From contig OZ253586.1 in NCBI GenBank assembly GCA_965263155.1, positions 3,162,001-3,226,000 of the forward strand: a DNA stretch of 64,000 nt, written 5' to 3'. Position numbers and translations under genes: made by a program. This document shows positions 34,384-43,551 of the stretch, piece after piece (position 1 is the stretch's first letter; each line of letters begins with the position of its first letter). The stretch comes from JAAXIE01 sp965263155. Its GTDB lineage: Bacteria; Chloroflexota; Dehalococcoidia; Lucifugimonadales; JAAXIE01. The notes beneath the pieces were generated by a model. That model was not told where the DNA came from and made no database searches. It saw only the letters and a list, made by a program, of their open reading frames with translations.

Positions 34384-35832
34384 CTAGTCTCGCTGTATAG
34401 CTTCTAGAAGCTGCCTGTAACTACCGTCGGCATTGTAACCAAAGAACCTCAGTAACCCATATTCTAGATAAAACTGGCTTAAGTCATGTAGGTAGGTGTA
34501 AATTAGCGGAGTAGAGTCCAGGTGATTGCGATACAATTCCTTGATTTCGGCTGGGCTTTCAGGATCAAGAGGGTGTGCAACGTAATTGCGCACATTGCCT
34601 AGCAAATGCACGCCTCTCATGCTAGACTCGCCTAGGGCTTTACTCAGTCTCGATATGGTCGGAGTCTCACTAGCTGTCAGTCGAAGATTGGGAATCTTGT
34701 AGCCAGCTAGCACTTTGTGAATGTGCTTGCTGGAATCTCTACGAATCGTCTCCCCCAACTCAAGACTAGCTAATATCTCTAACCCCGTAAAGCTCTTTGC
34801 TATTGCGTCTTGCGGTACACCAGCCTGTCGCATTGCATTGCTATGCACATAGCATTCAATCAAGGAGATAATTTCATCCCTGTGCCTCGTCCAGTTATAC
34901 CAGAAACGCGGAAATACACTCTCAAGAGTAGCTGCCTCCTTAGGAGCACTATTGTTATTGAACCAATTTAAGAGTGGCTTCGAGGATGTTTTGAAGTTGC
35001 CGACTTGCCCCCACGCTGATTGGCCTGGGCCATCGAATCCGATGACCACAGTCGGATGCCGATATGCGCCGACGACAAATCCAAAAAAGTACTTTAGCCC
35101 TTCCAAGACATTACCGAGTTCATTTACCTCGTACGTTTCCTCGCCGCTTTTCTGTATCAACCCCATGTGGCTGATTATGTCCCTAGTCGGTTGGTCGTCT
35201 CTAGTTAGCTTGATAATCCACCCGTTACCGCTGTCTAATACACTATGGACTGCCGGCGGTCTGATGCTGATTGTCGCGTTATGCTCCAATTTGGCCTGTA
35301 TAGACTGCAGGGAATCACGCTCTTCGGTGGTTATCCCAGCAATTGTCTGTACCCACGGACCGGACGACATGAAGTCGGGAAATCCAATAACGCAAAACTC
35401 AGCCCTAGTTAGTAGCGAGTCCCTTAAAGCTACCCGGTTATGCCGCAGGACCAGTGTTCCTCTATGACCCGTCTCAGGGTAGAGCACATTGGCGAGTAGC
35501 TCGGGAGGCAACCTCTGATTAAAAGGCGATCGAGGAGGATACATACGCACGGTTACAGGGTCACGGTTCAGCCAAGCTCTCTCTAACGATGGGTGCGACC
35601 CAAGAGCTTGGCGAGGCGAGAAAGTTTTGGTACCCACACCATTCTCTGGATCATATTGAGGAACGCCGTAGTACTTCAGCCTAAAATCACCCCCCTCGTC
35701 TATTACTGGCACAAGAACCACATCGAACTCATCGTTTCCGCATTTGAGGGTAGCGCTTACGGGCACGCTCAATTCTGTAGTGAGACATTGCTCGAAAAAT
35801 TTGCGTTCCAAATCATTGAGATTCATGTACAT
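34384..35832 (-). CDS. HEPN-domain protein, ApeA-like architecture
   Basis: 482 residues. The N-terminal 300 residues are a mixed region without a motif I can name, comparable in size and place to the N-terminal domain of ApeA-type abortive-infection proteins. The C-terminal 150 residues are helical and carry R-x4-H as VRNYVAHP near residues 415-420, the catalytic pattern of HEPN ribonucleases. ApeA homology is inferred from architecture only. It is relatively AT-rich for this window, suggesting transfer. It lies between the HEPN/Toprim gene and a putative restriction endonuclease. Confidence 0.68.
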   Translation of the reverse strand: MYMNLNDLERKFFEQCLTTELSVPVSATLKCGNDEFDVVLVPVIDEGGDFRLKYYGVPQYDPENGVGTKTFSPRQALGSHPSLERAWLNRDPVTVRMYPPRSPFNQRLPPELLANVLYPETGHRGTLVLRHNRVALRDSLLTRAEFCVIGFPDFMSSGPWVQTIAGITTEERDSLQSIQAKLEHNATISIRPPAVHSVLDSGNGWIIKLTRDDQPTRDIISHMGLIQKSGEETYEVNELGNVLEGLKYFFGFVVGAYRHPTVVIGFDGPGQSAWGQVGNFKTSSKPLLNWFNNNSAPKEAATLESVFPRFWYNWTRHRDEIISLIECYVHSNAMRQAGVPQDAIAKSFTGLEILASLELGETIRRDSSKHIHKVLAGYKIPNLRLTASETPTISRLSKALGESSMRGVHLLGNVRNYVAHPLDPESPAEIKELYRNHLDSTPLIYTYLHDLSQFYLEYGLLRFFGYNADGSYRQLLEAIQRD

Positions 35833-35937
35833 CCTCCATTGACGCTGCCAGCTACGTCGTAGGGATAAAGTAGTTTTCGCGGACGTGAAAGGCGGGGCAG
35901 GAGGGGGCTGGGTAGTCGGGCAGCAGAGATGGGAGCA

Positions 35938-36768
35938 CTAGCTAAAATATCTGGAGTGTAGGTAGTGTAAGTACTCGGGATCTGGTTGGTCGGACTCTTT
36001 GAGCCGAGCGTAGACCTCTTGGTAGGCTAGGGCCTTGAACCGTATTTCCTCACCGACACGGTTGACGAAGCTCTGTATTTCTCTCTTGTGGACGTCAGAC
36101 CTTTGGCCTAGGCAGTCGTAGTACAGGTACCAGAGACTGAAGTCGGGGCCGGAGGACGTGGCCAATCCGAGGGCATGCTTAAGGAGTTGCCACGGGTCCA
36201 GGAACTCAAACTGATTCTGTTGGCTGCGCAACTCTTCAGCGAACAGCTGACACGCCGGTAGGCCTTTGGAGGCCCAAAGACCGCCGGAAGGGGGAAAGTA
36301 GCTTGGCTCAAAGCTGGACTTGCCTTTGGTCGAACGACTCAAGTATTCGGTAAACTTGCTTTCCACCCCGATGACTGCACCGGACTCGAGTGTTATCGCA
36401 ACATCGAAATGAGGCGGAGTGCCGCCAAGCCCGGTGTCGAACCTCGCTTCGAAGTCGAGTGAACAGATGTCGTCGACGCTTATTCCTAGGGCAGAGAGAA
36501 GGGGAGCCTTGTTCCTGTCAGTCCAATAGTCGAAGAAATTTGCCACCAAGGCAGATGACGAGTGCAACGCCTTCATGTGACTTCCTAGTTCGGATCCGGC
36601 CCCCCTTTCAAAGGCAGCCCGCGCATGTGCCGACAGAGGTTTCCAGAGGTTGGCTTCAACCTCATAAACATAGCTACGTGAATCGAAGGATAGTCCTTTC
36701 GACCTCGCCCACGCCATTTGTAGGTCCCTTATGCTCTGTTCGGCTTGCATTCCGTCCTGCCTTATCAA
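35938..36768 (-). CDS. PGN_0703-type putative restriction endonuclease
   Basis: 276 residues of the PDDEXK superfamily. The family pattern is clear: MKALHSSSALVANFFDYW near residue 70, then TPPHFDVAITLESG...VESKFTE with the catalytic Asp and E-x-K at about residues 121-136, and FSLWYLYYD later. The family occurs as single genes near other defence genes and has no defined specificity. It has no methyltransferase partner in the window. It ends the accessory island, 22 bases from hyuB on the same strand. Confidence 0.83.
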   Translation of the reverse strand: MIRQDGMQAEQSIRDLQMAWARSKGLSFDSRSYVYEVEANLWKPLSAHARAAFERGAGSELGSHMKALHSSSALVANFFDYWTDRNKAPLLSALGISVDDICSLDFEARFDTGLGGTPPHFDVAITLESGAVIGVESKFTEYLSRSTKGKSSFEPSYFPPSGGLWASKGLPACQLFAEELRSQQNQFEFLDPWQLLKHALGLATSSGPDFSLWYLYYDCLGQRSDVHKREIQSFVNRVGEEIRFKALAYQEVYARLKESDQPDPEYLHYLHSRYFS

Positions 36769-36789
36769 GGTCTGATGCCAGAGAACTCC

Positions 36790-38523
36790 CTAACCTACCC
36801 TGCCGCCGCAATGCTCGCACACCATCCCTGACGCATCAACGCCGTACTCTTGCTCCGCTTGATCTGGGGAGACGTAGCCGTTGATGATGTCGTTGTGGAT
36901 GCTGGCGGGGTCGCGGTTGGCGGGGTTGCCGTAGCCTCCGGAGCCTGCTACGTCGTAGGCGATGGAATAGCCGTCGGGGACGGGGAAGGCGGGGCCCTTG
37001 CTGTTGCGGGTGTCGCGGTTGCCTTGGGGGTCGACTACGTGGACGCGGGTGGGGGCGCCAGCGTGGCCTCCCAGCAGGCCGAAGGGTGGCGACTTGGTGC
37101 GCTCGCAGCAGATGGTGGCGGTAGCCGTGTGGCCCACCACGCGCCATATGCGACGCACTCCGCAGCCTCCGCGGTACTGGCCTGCGCCACCGCTGTCGGC
37201 GACGATTTCGTACTTGTCGACCTGCACTGGGAAGCGCATCTCCAGCTCCTCCACGGGGGTGTTCATGGTGTTGCTGATGCCTGCCTTCACGGCGTTGATG
37301 CCGTCCTGATTGGGGCGGGCGCCCATGCCTCCGCCCAAGGTCTCGTAGCTGACGTAGCGCTGGCCGGTGCGGGGGTCTTGGCCTCCTAGGGTGAGGATGG
37401 CGGAGGTGCCTTGGGAGCAGGCTAGGGCTCGCTCGGGGTAGCCTTGGGCCACTGCGCCGAACACCATATCGGCGATGCGGTGGGTCATCTCGTGGTTGGC
37501 GTAGACGACGGGGGCGGGGGGCAGCACGTTCACCACGCTGCCTTCGGGGGCCAGCACGTCGATGGCGCGCCAAGTGCCGGAGTTGGCGGGAATGATGTCG
37601 TTGGGGTCGATGATCATCTTGACGGCGGTGTAGACACCGGAGGCAGTGACGGCTAGGGGGGCGTTCATGGGGCCCTCCACTTGATCGTCGCTGCCAGCGA
37701 AGTCGATGGTCATGGAGTCGCCGTGCTTCTTCACCCGCAGCCTGACCCAGATGGGCTCGTCCTCGGTCTGCCCAAAGGACAGGATGCCGTCGCCGTCGCA
37801 GAAATCCTCGAAGGAGTACTCGCCGTTGTCGAGGCGCTCCAGTTGGGCGCGGATCATGCGCTCCGAGTAATCCTGCACACCCGTCATCATGCCCAGCACG
37901 ACGTCAACGCCGTACTTCTGGGCGATCTCCTGCACTCGCACTGCACCACGGAGGTTGGCGGCAAGCTGGGCGCTGAGGTCGCCACGGCGCTCCTCGGGGG
38001 TGCGGACGTTGGAGAAGATGATGGAGTCGATGTCGGTGTTGAGGCGGCCTTGGGTGTAGAGACGCACACCGGGGAGGCGCAGGCCCTCGCCGTAAATCTC
38101 GGAGGTCGCGCCGTAGCTGCCGGGGCTGGCGCCGCCGATATCGGGCCAGTGGGCGCGGACACAGGTGTAGCCCAGTAGCACCTTGCCATCGAGGTAGATG
38201 GGGGCGACCACGTTCACATCGGGGAGGTGGGAGCCGCCGAAATAGGGGTCGTTGTGGATGAAGACGTCACCTGGGGCGACCTCGCCGGATACGCTGAGAA
38301 TGGCCCGCACCGTATGGGGCATGGACCCCAAGTGGATGGGGATGTCTGGTCCTTGGGCCACCATGTTGCCGTCGACGTCGAAGATGCCGCACGAGTAGTC
38401 GCCTGCCAGCTTGAGGAGCGGGGAGTAAGCCGTCTTGGCGAGCACGATCTTCATCTCTTCGGCGGCGGAGATGAGGCTGTTCTTGACGACTTGGAAAGTG
38501 ACGTTGTCGAGGCCGGATGTCAT
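36790..38523 (-). CDS. hyuB: Hydantoinase B/oxoprolinase family protein
   Basis: 577 residues, the usual HyuB length. It opens with TFQVVKNSLISAAEEM and has the family motifs DYSCGIFD, HLGSMPHTVRAIL, HNDPYFGGSHLPDV and, later, YETLGGGMGARP and SGGAGQYRGGCG. With HyuA it forms ATP-dependent hydrolases of hydantoins, 5-oxoproline or related cyclic amides, or carboxylases of the acetone carboxylase type. The partner hyuA is upstream, but two unrelated genes lie between them, which is unusual for the pair. The C-terminal MVCEHCGGRVG tail is a possible half zinc finger. Confidence 0.93.
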   Translation of the reverse strand: MTSGLDNVTFQVVKNSLISAAEEMKIVLAKTAYSPLLKLAGDYSCGIFDVDGNMVAQGPDIPIHLGSMPHTVRAILSVSGEVAPGDVFIHNDPYFGGSHLPDVNVVAPIYLDGKVLLGYTCVRAHWPDIGGASPGSYGATSEIYGEGLRLPGVRLYTQGRLNTDIDSIIFSNVRTPEERRGDLSAQLAANLRGAVRVQEIAQKYGVDVVLGMMTGVQDYSERMIRAQLERLDNGEYSFEDFCDGDGILSFGQTEDEPIWVRLRVKKHGDSMTIDFAGSDDQVEGPMNAPLAVTASGVYTAVKMIIDPNDIIPANSGTWRAIDVLAPEGSVVNVLPPAPVVYANHEMTHRIADMVFGAVAQGYPERALACSQGTSAILTLGGQDPRTGQRYVSYETLGGGMGARPNQDGINAVKAGISNTMNTPVEELEMRFPVQVDKYEIVADSGGAGQYRGGCGVRRIWRVVGHTATATICCERTKSPPFGLLGGHAGAPTRVHVVDPQGNRDTRNSKGPAFPVPDGYSIAYDVAGSGGYGNPANRDPASIHNDIINGYVSPDQAEQEYGVDASGMVCEHCGGRVG

Positions 38524-38535
38524 GGTGTTTGCTCC

Positions 38536-38871
38536 TTACTGCTGGTCGGGTACCAGCCAGTCGCCCTGCCCATCAGAAACGACTTTCAGGCGGTGGTATC
38601 GGCCGATGGATTCCATACGGTCGCGGAAGCCGGGGGGTGAATTGACCATCAATATTTTGACCTGTTCGGCCCCACTGGGAAGTGAGTCTTCTACCATCAG
38701 GAGTAACTGGTCCAGAAACGAGGGAGTCATAGCCTGTATTTCCGACAGGTCAAAGGCCAAGAGCTCGCCGTCCCGGGTAGCCACAAAGACATCATCCTTG
38801 AGGACGCTAGTGGCCTCTCTGGTAACCAGCGCCTTTTGGTTGAAGATTGAATACAAGTTGACGACTCTCAT
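38536..38871 (-). CDS. STAS-like (DUF4325-type) protein
   Basis: 111 residues from ATG 38869-38871 behind AGGAAG. Predicted alternating strands and helices with LLAFDLSEIQAMTPSFLDQL resemble the STAS-like DUF4325 domain, which is commonly encoded next to a GHKL ATPase, as here. By analogy with SpoIIAA/SpoIIAB pairs the ATPase may phosphorylate or sequester the STAS partner, but no substrate is known. It is intact while its presumed partner gene is interrupted. It starts 10 bases after the partner's stop. Confidence 0.7.
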   Translation of the reverse strand: MRVVNLYSIFNQKALVTREATSVLKDDVFVATRDGELLAFDLSEIQAMTPSFLDQLLLMVEDSLPSGAEQVKILMVNSPPGFRDRMESIGRYHRLKVVSDGQGDWLVPDQQ

Positions 38872-38880
38872 TGGAACTTC

Positions 38881-39813
38881 CTAGGTGGGGATAGATGCAA
38901 ACACTAGTGTGCCAGGGAATAGCGTAGTGTGTCTCGCTGGTTCAGCAGTTCCGTCATCAATTCTCAGCACGCCCACCCCGGAGTGGAGCATCATCTGTGC
39001 TCCCGGTTTTCGCATTTCCTCGGATATCCAAGAAAGACCCAAGCCTCTCGTCTTATCTGGGACACCGGTAATGCGCTCTTGGGAGGCAAGTTCCAAGGCT
39101 GTGGAATCGTTCGAAGCTAACGACGTTAGCATTGGGTTGCGTTGCAGGGAGCGACGGATTCCAATGCCTCCGTCGGACACGACGCAGAAGAAGCTGTTGC
39201 CATGGGCCGACTTGCGGAATTATATCAGACCATACGCGTCGATTGGCGATTCGGCATGTTGGACGGCGTTCAAAGCACTTTCAGAGAAGACGTCAGATAC
39301 GAGCGGACGCACGGAAGCTGAACCCAGCCCAAGTTCACCAAGGCGCGAGAGCGTGTCATTGGCAAGCGCTACGACGTCCACTGGGTCCCGGAAGCGTACG
39401 ATAGGTAGCACTATTTCAGAACTAGCATGGTCAGGCACTGCCCCATCGTCAACTTCAACACCGGCCTCCTTCAGAACTGCATAAAGGCCCGTTGACTTCA
39501 GATATGTCGCCGCATCCAGACTTTGAGGCACCCGCACACGACAAACTGTGCCCTTCAACCTAGCAAGCATCAAGTACACCGCGGCCCAGAGCACGGCAGG
39601 CGGCTCGATGGATAAGCATCTCCGCAGATCAAACTCCAATTCCGATATCGCATAGGTCTCTTGTCGCGGGTCGTGTGTTGCGTTCCGAGGCGACAAATCC
39701 CCCGCATATGAGAAGTTGGTCGGTAGCTCAATTCTAATCGGTGGATACCTCACTGAGTTCAATGGGGGACAACCTCCCCAAGATGCAACATGCGGAGCGG
39801 AACAGGAGCTCAC
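38881..39813 (-). pseudogene. GHKL-type ATPase gene interrupted by an in-frame TAA
   Basis: One continuous frame of 311 codons except for TAA at 39220-39222. Before the stop lies the N box (SESALNAVQHA); just after it come the G1 box (SDGGIGIRRSL) and G2 box (TRGLGLSWI) of HATPase_c domains. The stop replaces what is probably a CAA Gln codon (GLI-stop-FRKSAHG). Both halves keep good coding character, so the lesion is recent, a sequencing error, or read through. The GTG start overlaps the hyuA stop (GTGA), so translation would be coupled to hyuA. Partner of the STAS-like gene downstream. Confidence 0.75.
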
Positions 39814-41885
39814 CCACTCCTAATCGTGATAGTACCCCACCTGCTCGCCTCCGCGTGCTGTCCGGGGTAGACCACCACTGTGGAGCTTGCTTCCTCCAGT
39901 ATCGCGGGGCCTGGGATGTGGGTGTTTGTGGGGAGGCGGTCCCGCTCGTAGACGGGGCATTCAGTCAGCCCGGTCTCGTGGAAGTGGACTTGGCGGGTGC
40001 CGAGAGCGGCTTGGGCTAGTGTGCCGGTGAGTTCGGGGCCTTCGCTGACGACATAGTTGCGGAGGAGTTTGCCGACGGCGACGACTCGGAGGTTCACTAG
40101 CTGCACCGTCTGCTGCGGCGAGTGGTGACCATAGACGTTCTGGTGGGCGCGGTGGAAGCGTTCAGCGATGGATGGCAGGCCGTCGTAGGAGACCTCATCC
40201 GAGGAGACGGGGATGGTCAGTTCATAGGCTTGGTAGGAGTAGCGCAGGTCCATGGAGTGGCGCACCTGCCACAGGCTGGGGTCGACGCCGGAGCGGGCCA
40301 GCATGTCGCGGGCTTCCTCCTCCATCTGGGCGTACATCGACTGGGCTTGGGGCACCGCGTCCGCTGTGAGGGGCTGGTGCACCGTGCGCACATAGTCGCG
40401 CTGCACGTCGGTGGAGACGAGGCCCAGCGCGGAGAACGCACCCGGATTGGGCGGGATGATGACCGTGCCAATGTCCAGTTCTTGGGCTAGGCGCCCAGCA
40501 TGGACCGGCCCGGCGCCGCCGAAGGCCACCAGCGTGAAGGAGCGGGGGTCGTGGCCACGCTCGATGGATATCTTGCGTACGGCGTCGGCCATGCCTGCGT
40601 TCACGATGTCGATGATTCCTTGGGCAGCTTCCAAGGGGCCCAGCGTCAGCCGGTCGCCTACGCTGCGTTGCACCGCTTCGGAGGCTAGGTCGGGCCACAA
40701 GCGCATCTCACCACCGAGAAAGCGCTCAGGGTTCAGATAGCCCAGCACGAGGTCGGCGTCGGTGACCGTGGCATCCAAGCCGCCTACGCCGTAGCAGGCA
40801 GGGCCGGGCGACGCGCCTGCGCTGTGGGGACCGACGCGCAGCCCACCGCCGTCGTCCACCCAAGCGATGCTTCCCCCGCCGGCGCTCACCTCCAGCAGGT
40901 CGACGACGGGTACTTTGATGGGGTGGCCGGTGCCTTGGAGCCAGCGACGCCGCTGGCTACCTGCGCCGCCGACCTCGTAGTCGGTGGTTACTGTCACTTC
41001 CCCGCCCTCGATGAGACTGGCCTTGGCTGTGGTGCCTCCCATGTCGAAGGAGATGAGGTCGGGGATGCCCAACTGCTCACCCAAGGCTGCTGAGGCCACG
41101 ACCCCGGCGGCGGGCCCCGACTCCACCAAGGCGGCGGGCATGCGCAGCCCCTCGTCGACGGTGAGCACGCCACCACGGGAGCCCATGAGGTACAGGGGCG
41201 GGTATTCCCGCTCTTCGAGAAAGCTGCTGAGTGTGTTCAGGTAGCTCTCAAGGATGGGGGCCACGTAGGCGCAGACCGTGGTGGTGCTGGTGCGCTCGTA
41301 CTCCCGGACCTCCGGCAGCACCTCACTGGACAGGAACACTTTGACCCCCGGCAGACGGCTGCGCAGGGCCTCACCGATGGTCCGCTCGTGGCCGGGGTTG
41401 AGGAAGGAGAACAGCAGGCAGACAGCCACTGCCTCCACTTGGTGGGCCTCTAGGAAGGCCACGAGGGGGTCCAGCTCTTCTACGGCCAGAGGCGTGGTCA
41501 CCTGTCCTTGGGCGTCCACACGCTCGGTCACCTCAAGACGCATGTGTCGTGGCACCAGCATCTGGGGCGGCGGCTGGAACATGTCGTACAGCTCGGCGCG
41601 CGCTTGCCTCCGTATCTCCAGCACATCCCGGAACCCTCGCGTGGTGACCAGCGCAGTACGGGCCCCCTTGGACTCCAGGATGGCGTTGGTGACGACGGTA
41701 GTGGCATGAGCCAGAAACCCGACCTCCGGCCCACTTCCCGCCGAGCCCAAGGCATCAATCACACCCGACGCGTAGTCGCTGGGCGTGGAGGGCACCTTGA
41801 TAACCGACGTCTCGCCGGTCTCCTCATCCACCACCGCCAAGTCGGTGAAGGTGCCGCCGATGTCGATGCCAACCCGCAGACTCAT
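39810..41885 (-). CDS. hyuA: Hydantoinase A/oxoprolinase family protein
   Basis: 691 residues, typical for HyuA. The ASKHA-fold N-terminus reads RVGIDIGGTFTDLAVVDE; a second phosphate loop is ISFDMGGTTAKASLI, and the metal/ATP region includes AFGGAGPVHAG. It couples ATP hydrolysis to opening of a cyclic amide together with HyuB. It is the first gene of a minus-strand run hyuA, ATPase, STAS, hyuB. The putative substrate (hydantoin, 5-oxoproline or N-methylhydantoin) cannot be told from sequence. Confidence 0.93.
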   Translation of the reverse strand: MSLRVGIDIGGTFTDLAVVDEETGETSVIKVPSTPSDYASGVIDALGSAGSGPEVGFLAHATTVVTNAILESKGARTALVTTRGFRDVLEIRRQARAELYDMFQPPPQMLVPRHMRLEVTERVDAQGQVTTPLAVEELDPLVAFLEAHQVEAVAVCLLFSFLNPGHERTIGEALRSRLPGVKVFLSSEVLPEVREYERTSTTTVCAYVAPILESYLNTLSSFLEEREYPPLYLMGSRGGVLTVDEGLRMPAALVESGPAAGVVASAALGEQLGIPDLISFDMGGTTAKASLIEGGEVTVTTDYEVGGAGSQRRRWLQGTGHPIKVPVVDLLEVSAGGGSIAWVDDGGGLRVGPHSAGASPGPACYGVGGLDATVTDADLVLGYLNPERFLGGEMRLWPDLASEAVQRSVGDRLTLGPLEAAQGIIDIVNAGMADAVRKISIERGHDPRSFTLVAFGGAGPVHAGRLAQELDIGTVIIPPNPGAFSALGLVSTDVQRDYVRTVHQPLTADAVPQAQSMYAQMEEEARDMLARSGVDPSLWQVRHSMDLRYSYQAYELTIPVSSDEVSYDGLPSIAERFHRAHQNVYGHHSPQQTVQLVNLRVVAVGKLLRNYVVSEGPELTGTLAQAALGTRQVHFHETGLTECPVYERDRLPTNTHIPGPAILEEASSTVVVYPGQHAEASRWGTITIRSG

Positions 41886-42037
41886 GGGTGTGTCCCCCTA
41901 GTGGTGGTGGTGTTTGGGGGGAGGGTAGCACATGCGGGGCAGGGCACGGGTTAGAAACTTACTGAGGGAAGGCATCAAACTATCGCAGACCCCGCAACCC
42001 CGCATATGCAATCCACTGCTGGCGCAATCAGGCTGTT

Positions 42038-42679
42038 CTAGGGGGAGGCGGCTAGGCGTTTGCAATACTCTTCACAAAGATCGTTGACTGTGTAAAGGGT
42101 CGCTTCCATATCCTTCGCCAATCGCGCTACAGCTGGCCCGTAGCTCGTTCCCACAACTACTCTAGGAACTACCTTGCCGTATTGCCAAGCCCTCTTGACC
42201 ATGTCCAAGATTCCTTCGGGCTTCCAGAACCGACCAATGCCAGAACGAGGAACCCCAGAGTGAGTGACCAGGTGCCACGTAAGGTCTTCCGCATTCATAT
42301 CGCGGATAGCAGCTGCATAGTCGGCAACCTGAGCTAGTGCATCGCGCCTGATTCTACCTGCCTTAAGTTCGTATACCGTCAGGAATCCGTACTCTCCGAA
42401 GCCAATCAAATCAAGTGGACCGGAATCAGTAGGTAGCTGGCGACCTACATAGAACGGTGCGGGGTCGAGCAACTCAGGCACCACTATCATCGCGAGCTCC
42501 AATTGTTCCTCGGTGAATTGGGCCCCTTCTAGGAATTGAACGTGCCACGTTTTTACAGCGTCTGACGCAGGTAGGATTACATCCTCCCCCCGTTCCATGT
42601 CATCTACTGTCGCCAACGTTCCTCCCAAAGTCTTGGATCGCGGCATCTCCCCAGGGCTAGCCAACGACATATCTCGCAT
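42038..42679 (-). CDS. NucS/DUF91-like PDDEXK nuclease
   Basis: 213 residues from ATG 42679; later Met codons (for example at the MERGEDVI stretch) are possible starts. The core GPLDLIGFGEYGFLTVYELK has the Asp and E-x-K of the PDDEXK fold in the spacing seen in NucS/DUF91 endonucleases, followed by RRDALAQVADYAA. The N-terminal beta domain of true NucS mismatch endonucleases is not apparent, so this is a relative rather than NucS itself. It lies 52 bases downstream of higA on the same strand and may belong to a small defence module. Confidence 0.7.
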   Translation of the reverse strand: MRDMSLASPGEMPRSKTLGGTLATVDDMERGEDVILPASDAVKTWHVQFLEGAQFTEEQLELAMIVVPELLDPAPFYVGRQLPTDSGPLDLIGFGEYGFLTVYELKAGRIRRDALAQVADYAAAIRDMNAEDLTWHLVTHSGVPRSGIGRFWKPEGILDMVKRAWQYGKVVPRVVVGTSYGPAVARLAKDMEATLYTVNDLCEEYCKRLAASP

Positions 42680-42731
42680 ATTCGGCGTAGGAACCGTAGC
42701 CCAATATTCCCGAAATCCTGCCTCGGCTTGC

Positions 42732-43136
42732 TCAGGCTTTCGGCGTCAAATCACTCCCACGGTCAAACTCCTGACCCACGGGTTGAAGCAGGGTCTCGGC
42801 CGATATACCCAGATGCTTATGCAGTGCCCGGGCCATTGGCAAGGTGATGTCATCTTTCCGGGCCATGACCTTGCGGGCCTTATCCACGCTACCGAAGCAG
42901 GGTGCCAAGTCTTCCAGGGTCAAGTTGCGCTGGTCCATATGGAATTCGATGGACGCTATGGGGTCTATAGGGGGGTTTATGGGGTAGTGCTCGTCCTCGT
43001 AAGTTCCCACTAGGGCACAAAGAATCTCCCTCTCATCACCCTCGGTCGTACCTTCTTCTGCCAGAAAAATCTCGCCAAGCCTAGCTAGTTTGTCTCGGTA
43101 GTCTGCTTCGTTGCGGATCGGGCTAATCTCGACCAT
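42732..43136 (-). CDS. higA: HigA-type antitoxin with HTH domain
   Basis: 134 residues. The N-terminal 60 residues are a helical toxin-binding region; the C-terminal HTH_XRE-like part includes EFHMDQRNLTLEDLAPCFGS and ITLPMARALHKHLGIS. This matches the longer HigA/COG5499 antitoxins. It starts 2 bases after the toxin gene, in the toxin-first order typical of higBA. HigA proteins normally repress their own promoter. Confidence 0.85.
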   Translation of the reverse strand: MVEISPIRNEADYRDKLARLGEIFLAEEGTTEGDEREILCALVGTYEDEHYPINPPIDPIASIEFHMDQRNLTLEDLAPCFGSVDKARKVMARKDDITLPMARALHKHLGISAETLLQPVGQEFDRGSDLTPKA

Positions 43137-43138
43137 GT

Positions 43139-43432
43139 TTAGACCTCTCCCACTCTGATGCGGTTGTATTCTGCGTGGGTACCGACGAAGCGTATGTAAA
43201 CCCTTCGTCGTTCGTAGGCTATCTCCACTATCAGCCTGTATTCGTTGCCCCTTATCCTGAATATTACACGATCACTACCTACAACACTGGCAGTAGGGAA
43301 TCGCGCGAGGACTTGAGCAGGCGATTGCCAATCGGCGGCCGTCACCGCCGCATACCATTCCCGTAACGCTAACTCGGAGTCCGCATGAGATAACCAGAAA
43401 TCTCGGAGTGTGCTCCTGGAATATATCCTCAT
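43139..43432 (-). CDS. higB: HigB-type toxin (RelE-like mRNA interferase)
   Basis: 97 residues from ATG 43430-43432. The frame is open far upstream but only this part is protein-like. MRIYSRSTLRDFW and DRVIFRIRGNEYRLIVEIAY followed by FVGTHAEYNRI are characteristic of the HigB family, which cleaves mRNA on the ribosome. It is paired with higA immediately downstream. Base composition is lower in GC than the BNR gene next to it, consistent with mobility of toxin-antitoxin modules. Confidence 0.87.
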   Translation of the reverse strand: MRIYSRSTLRDFWLSHADSELALREWYAAVTAADWQSPAQVLARFPTASVVGSDRVIFRIRGNEYRLIVEIAYERRRVYIRFVGTHAEYNRIRVGEV

Positions 43433-43478
43433 GTGGCCTACAGCAATTCTTCCCGAGTCCGGAGACGCAAGGATACAT

Positions 43479-43526
43479 GAGAGGGCGGGGTCTCCTGACC
43501 GCACGGCCGCCAGACCCCGCCCTCTC
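43479..43526. terminator. 15-bp perfect hairpin between the BNR gene and higB
   Basis: GAGAGGGCGGGGTCT (43479-43493) and AGACCCCGCCCTCTC (43512-43526) form a perfect stem with an 18-base loop, 26 bases after the stop of the minus-strand BNR gene. There is no U-tract on the minus strand, so it is either a terminator with a weak tail or an mRNA-stabilising hairpin. Confidence 0.65.
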
Positions 43527-43551
43527 TGAGCTGCGAGAGTTCTTGCTGCCC

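Noticed and set aside
36836..37573. Long Arg/Pro/His-rich frames antiphase to hyuB
   Set aside because: Typical shadows of a GC-rich gene; the HyuB frame is continuous and conserved.
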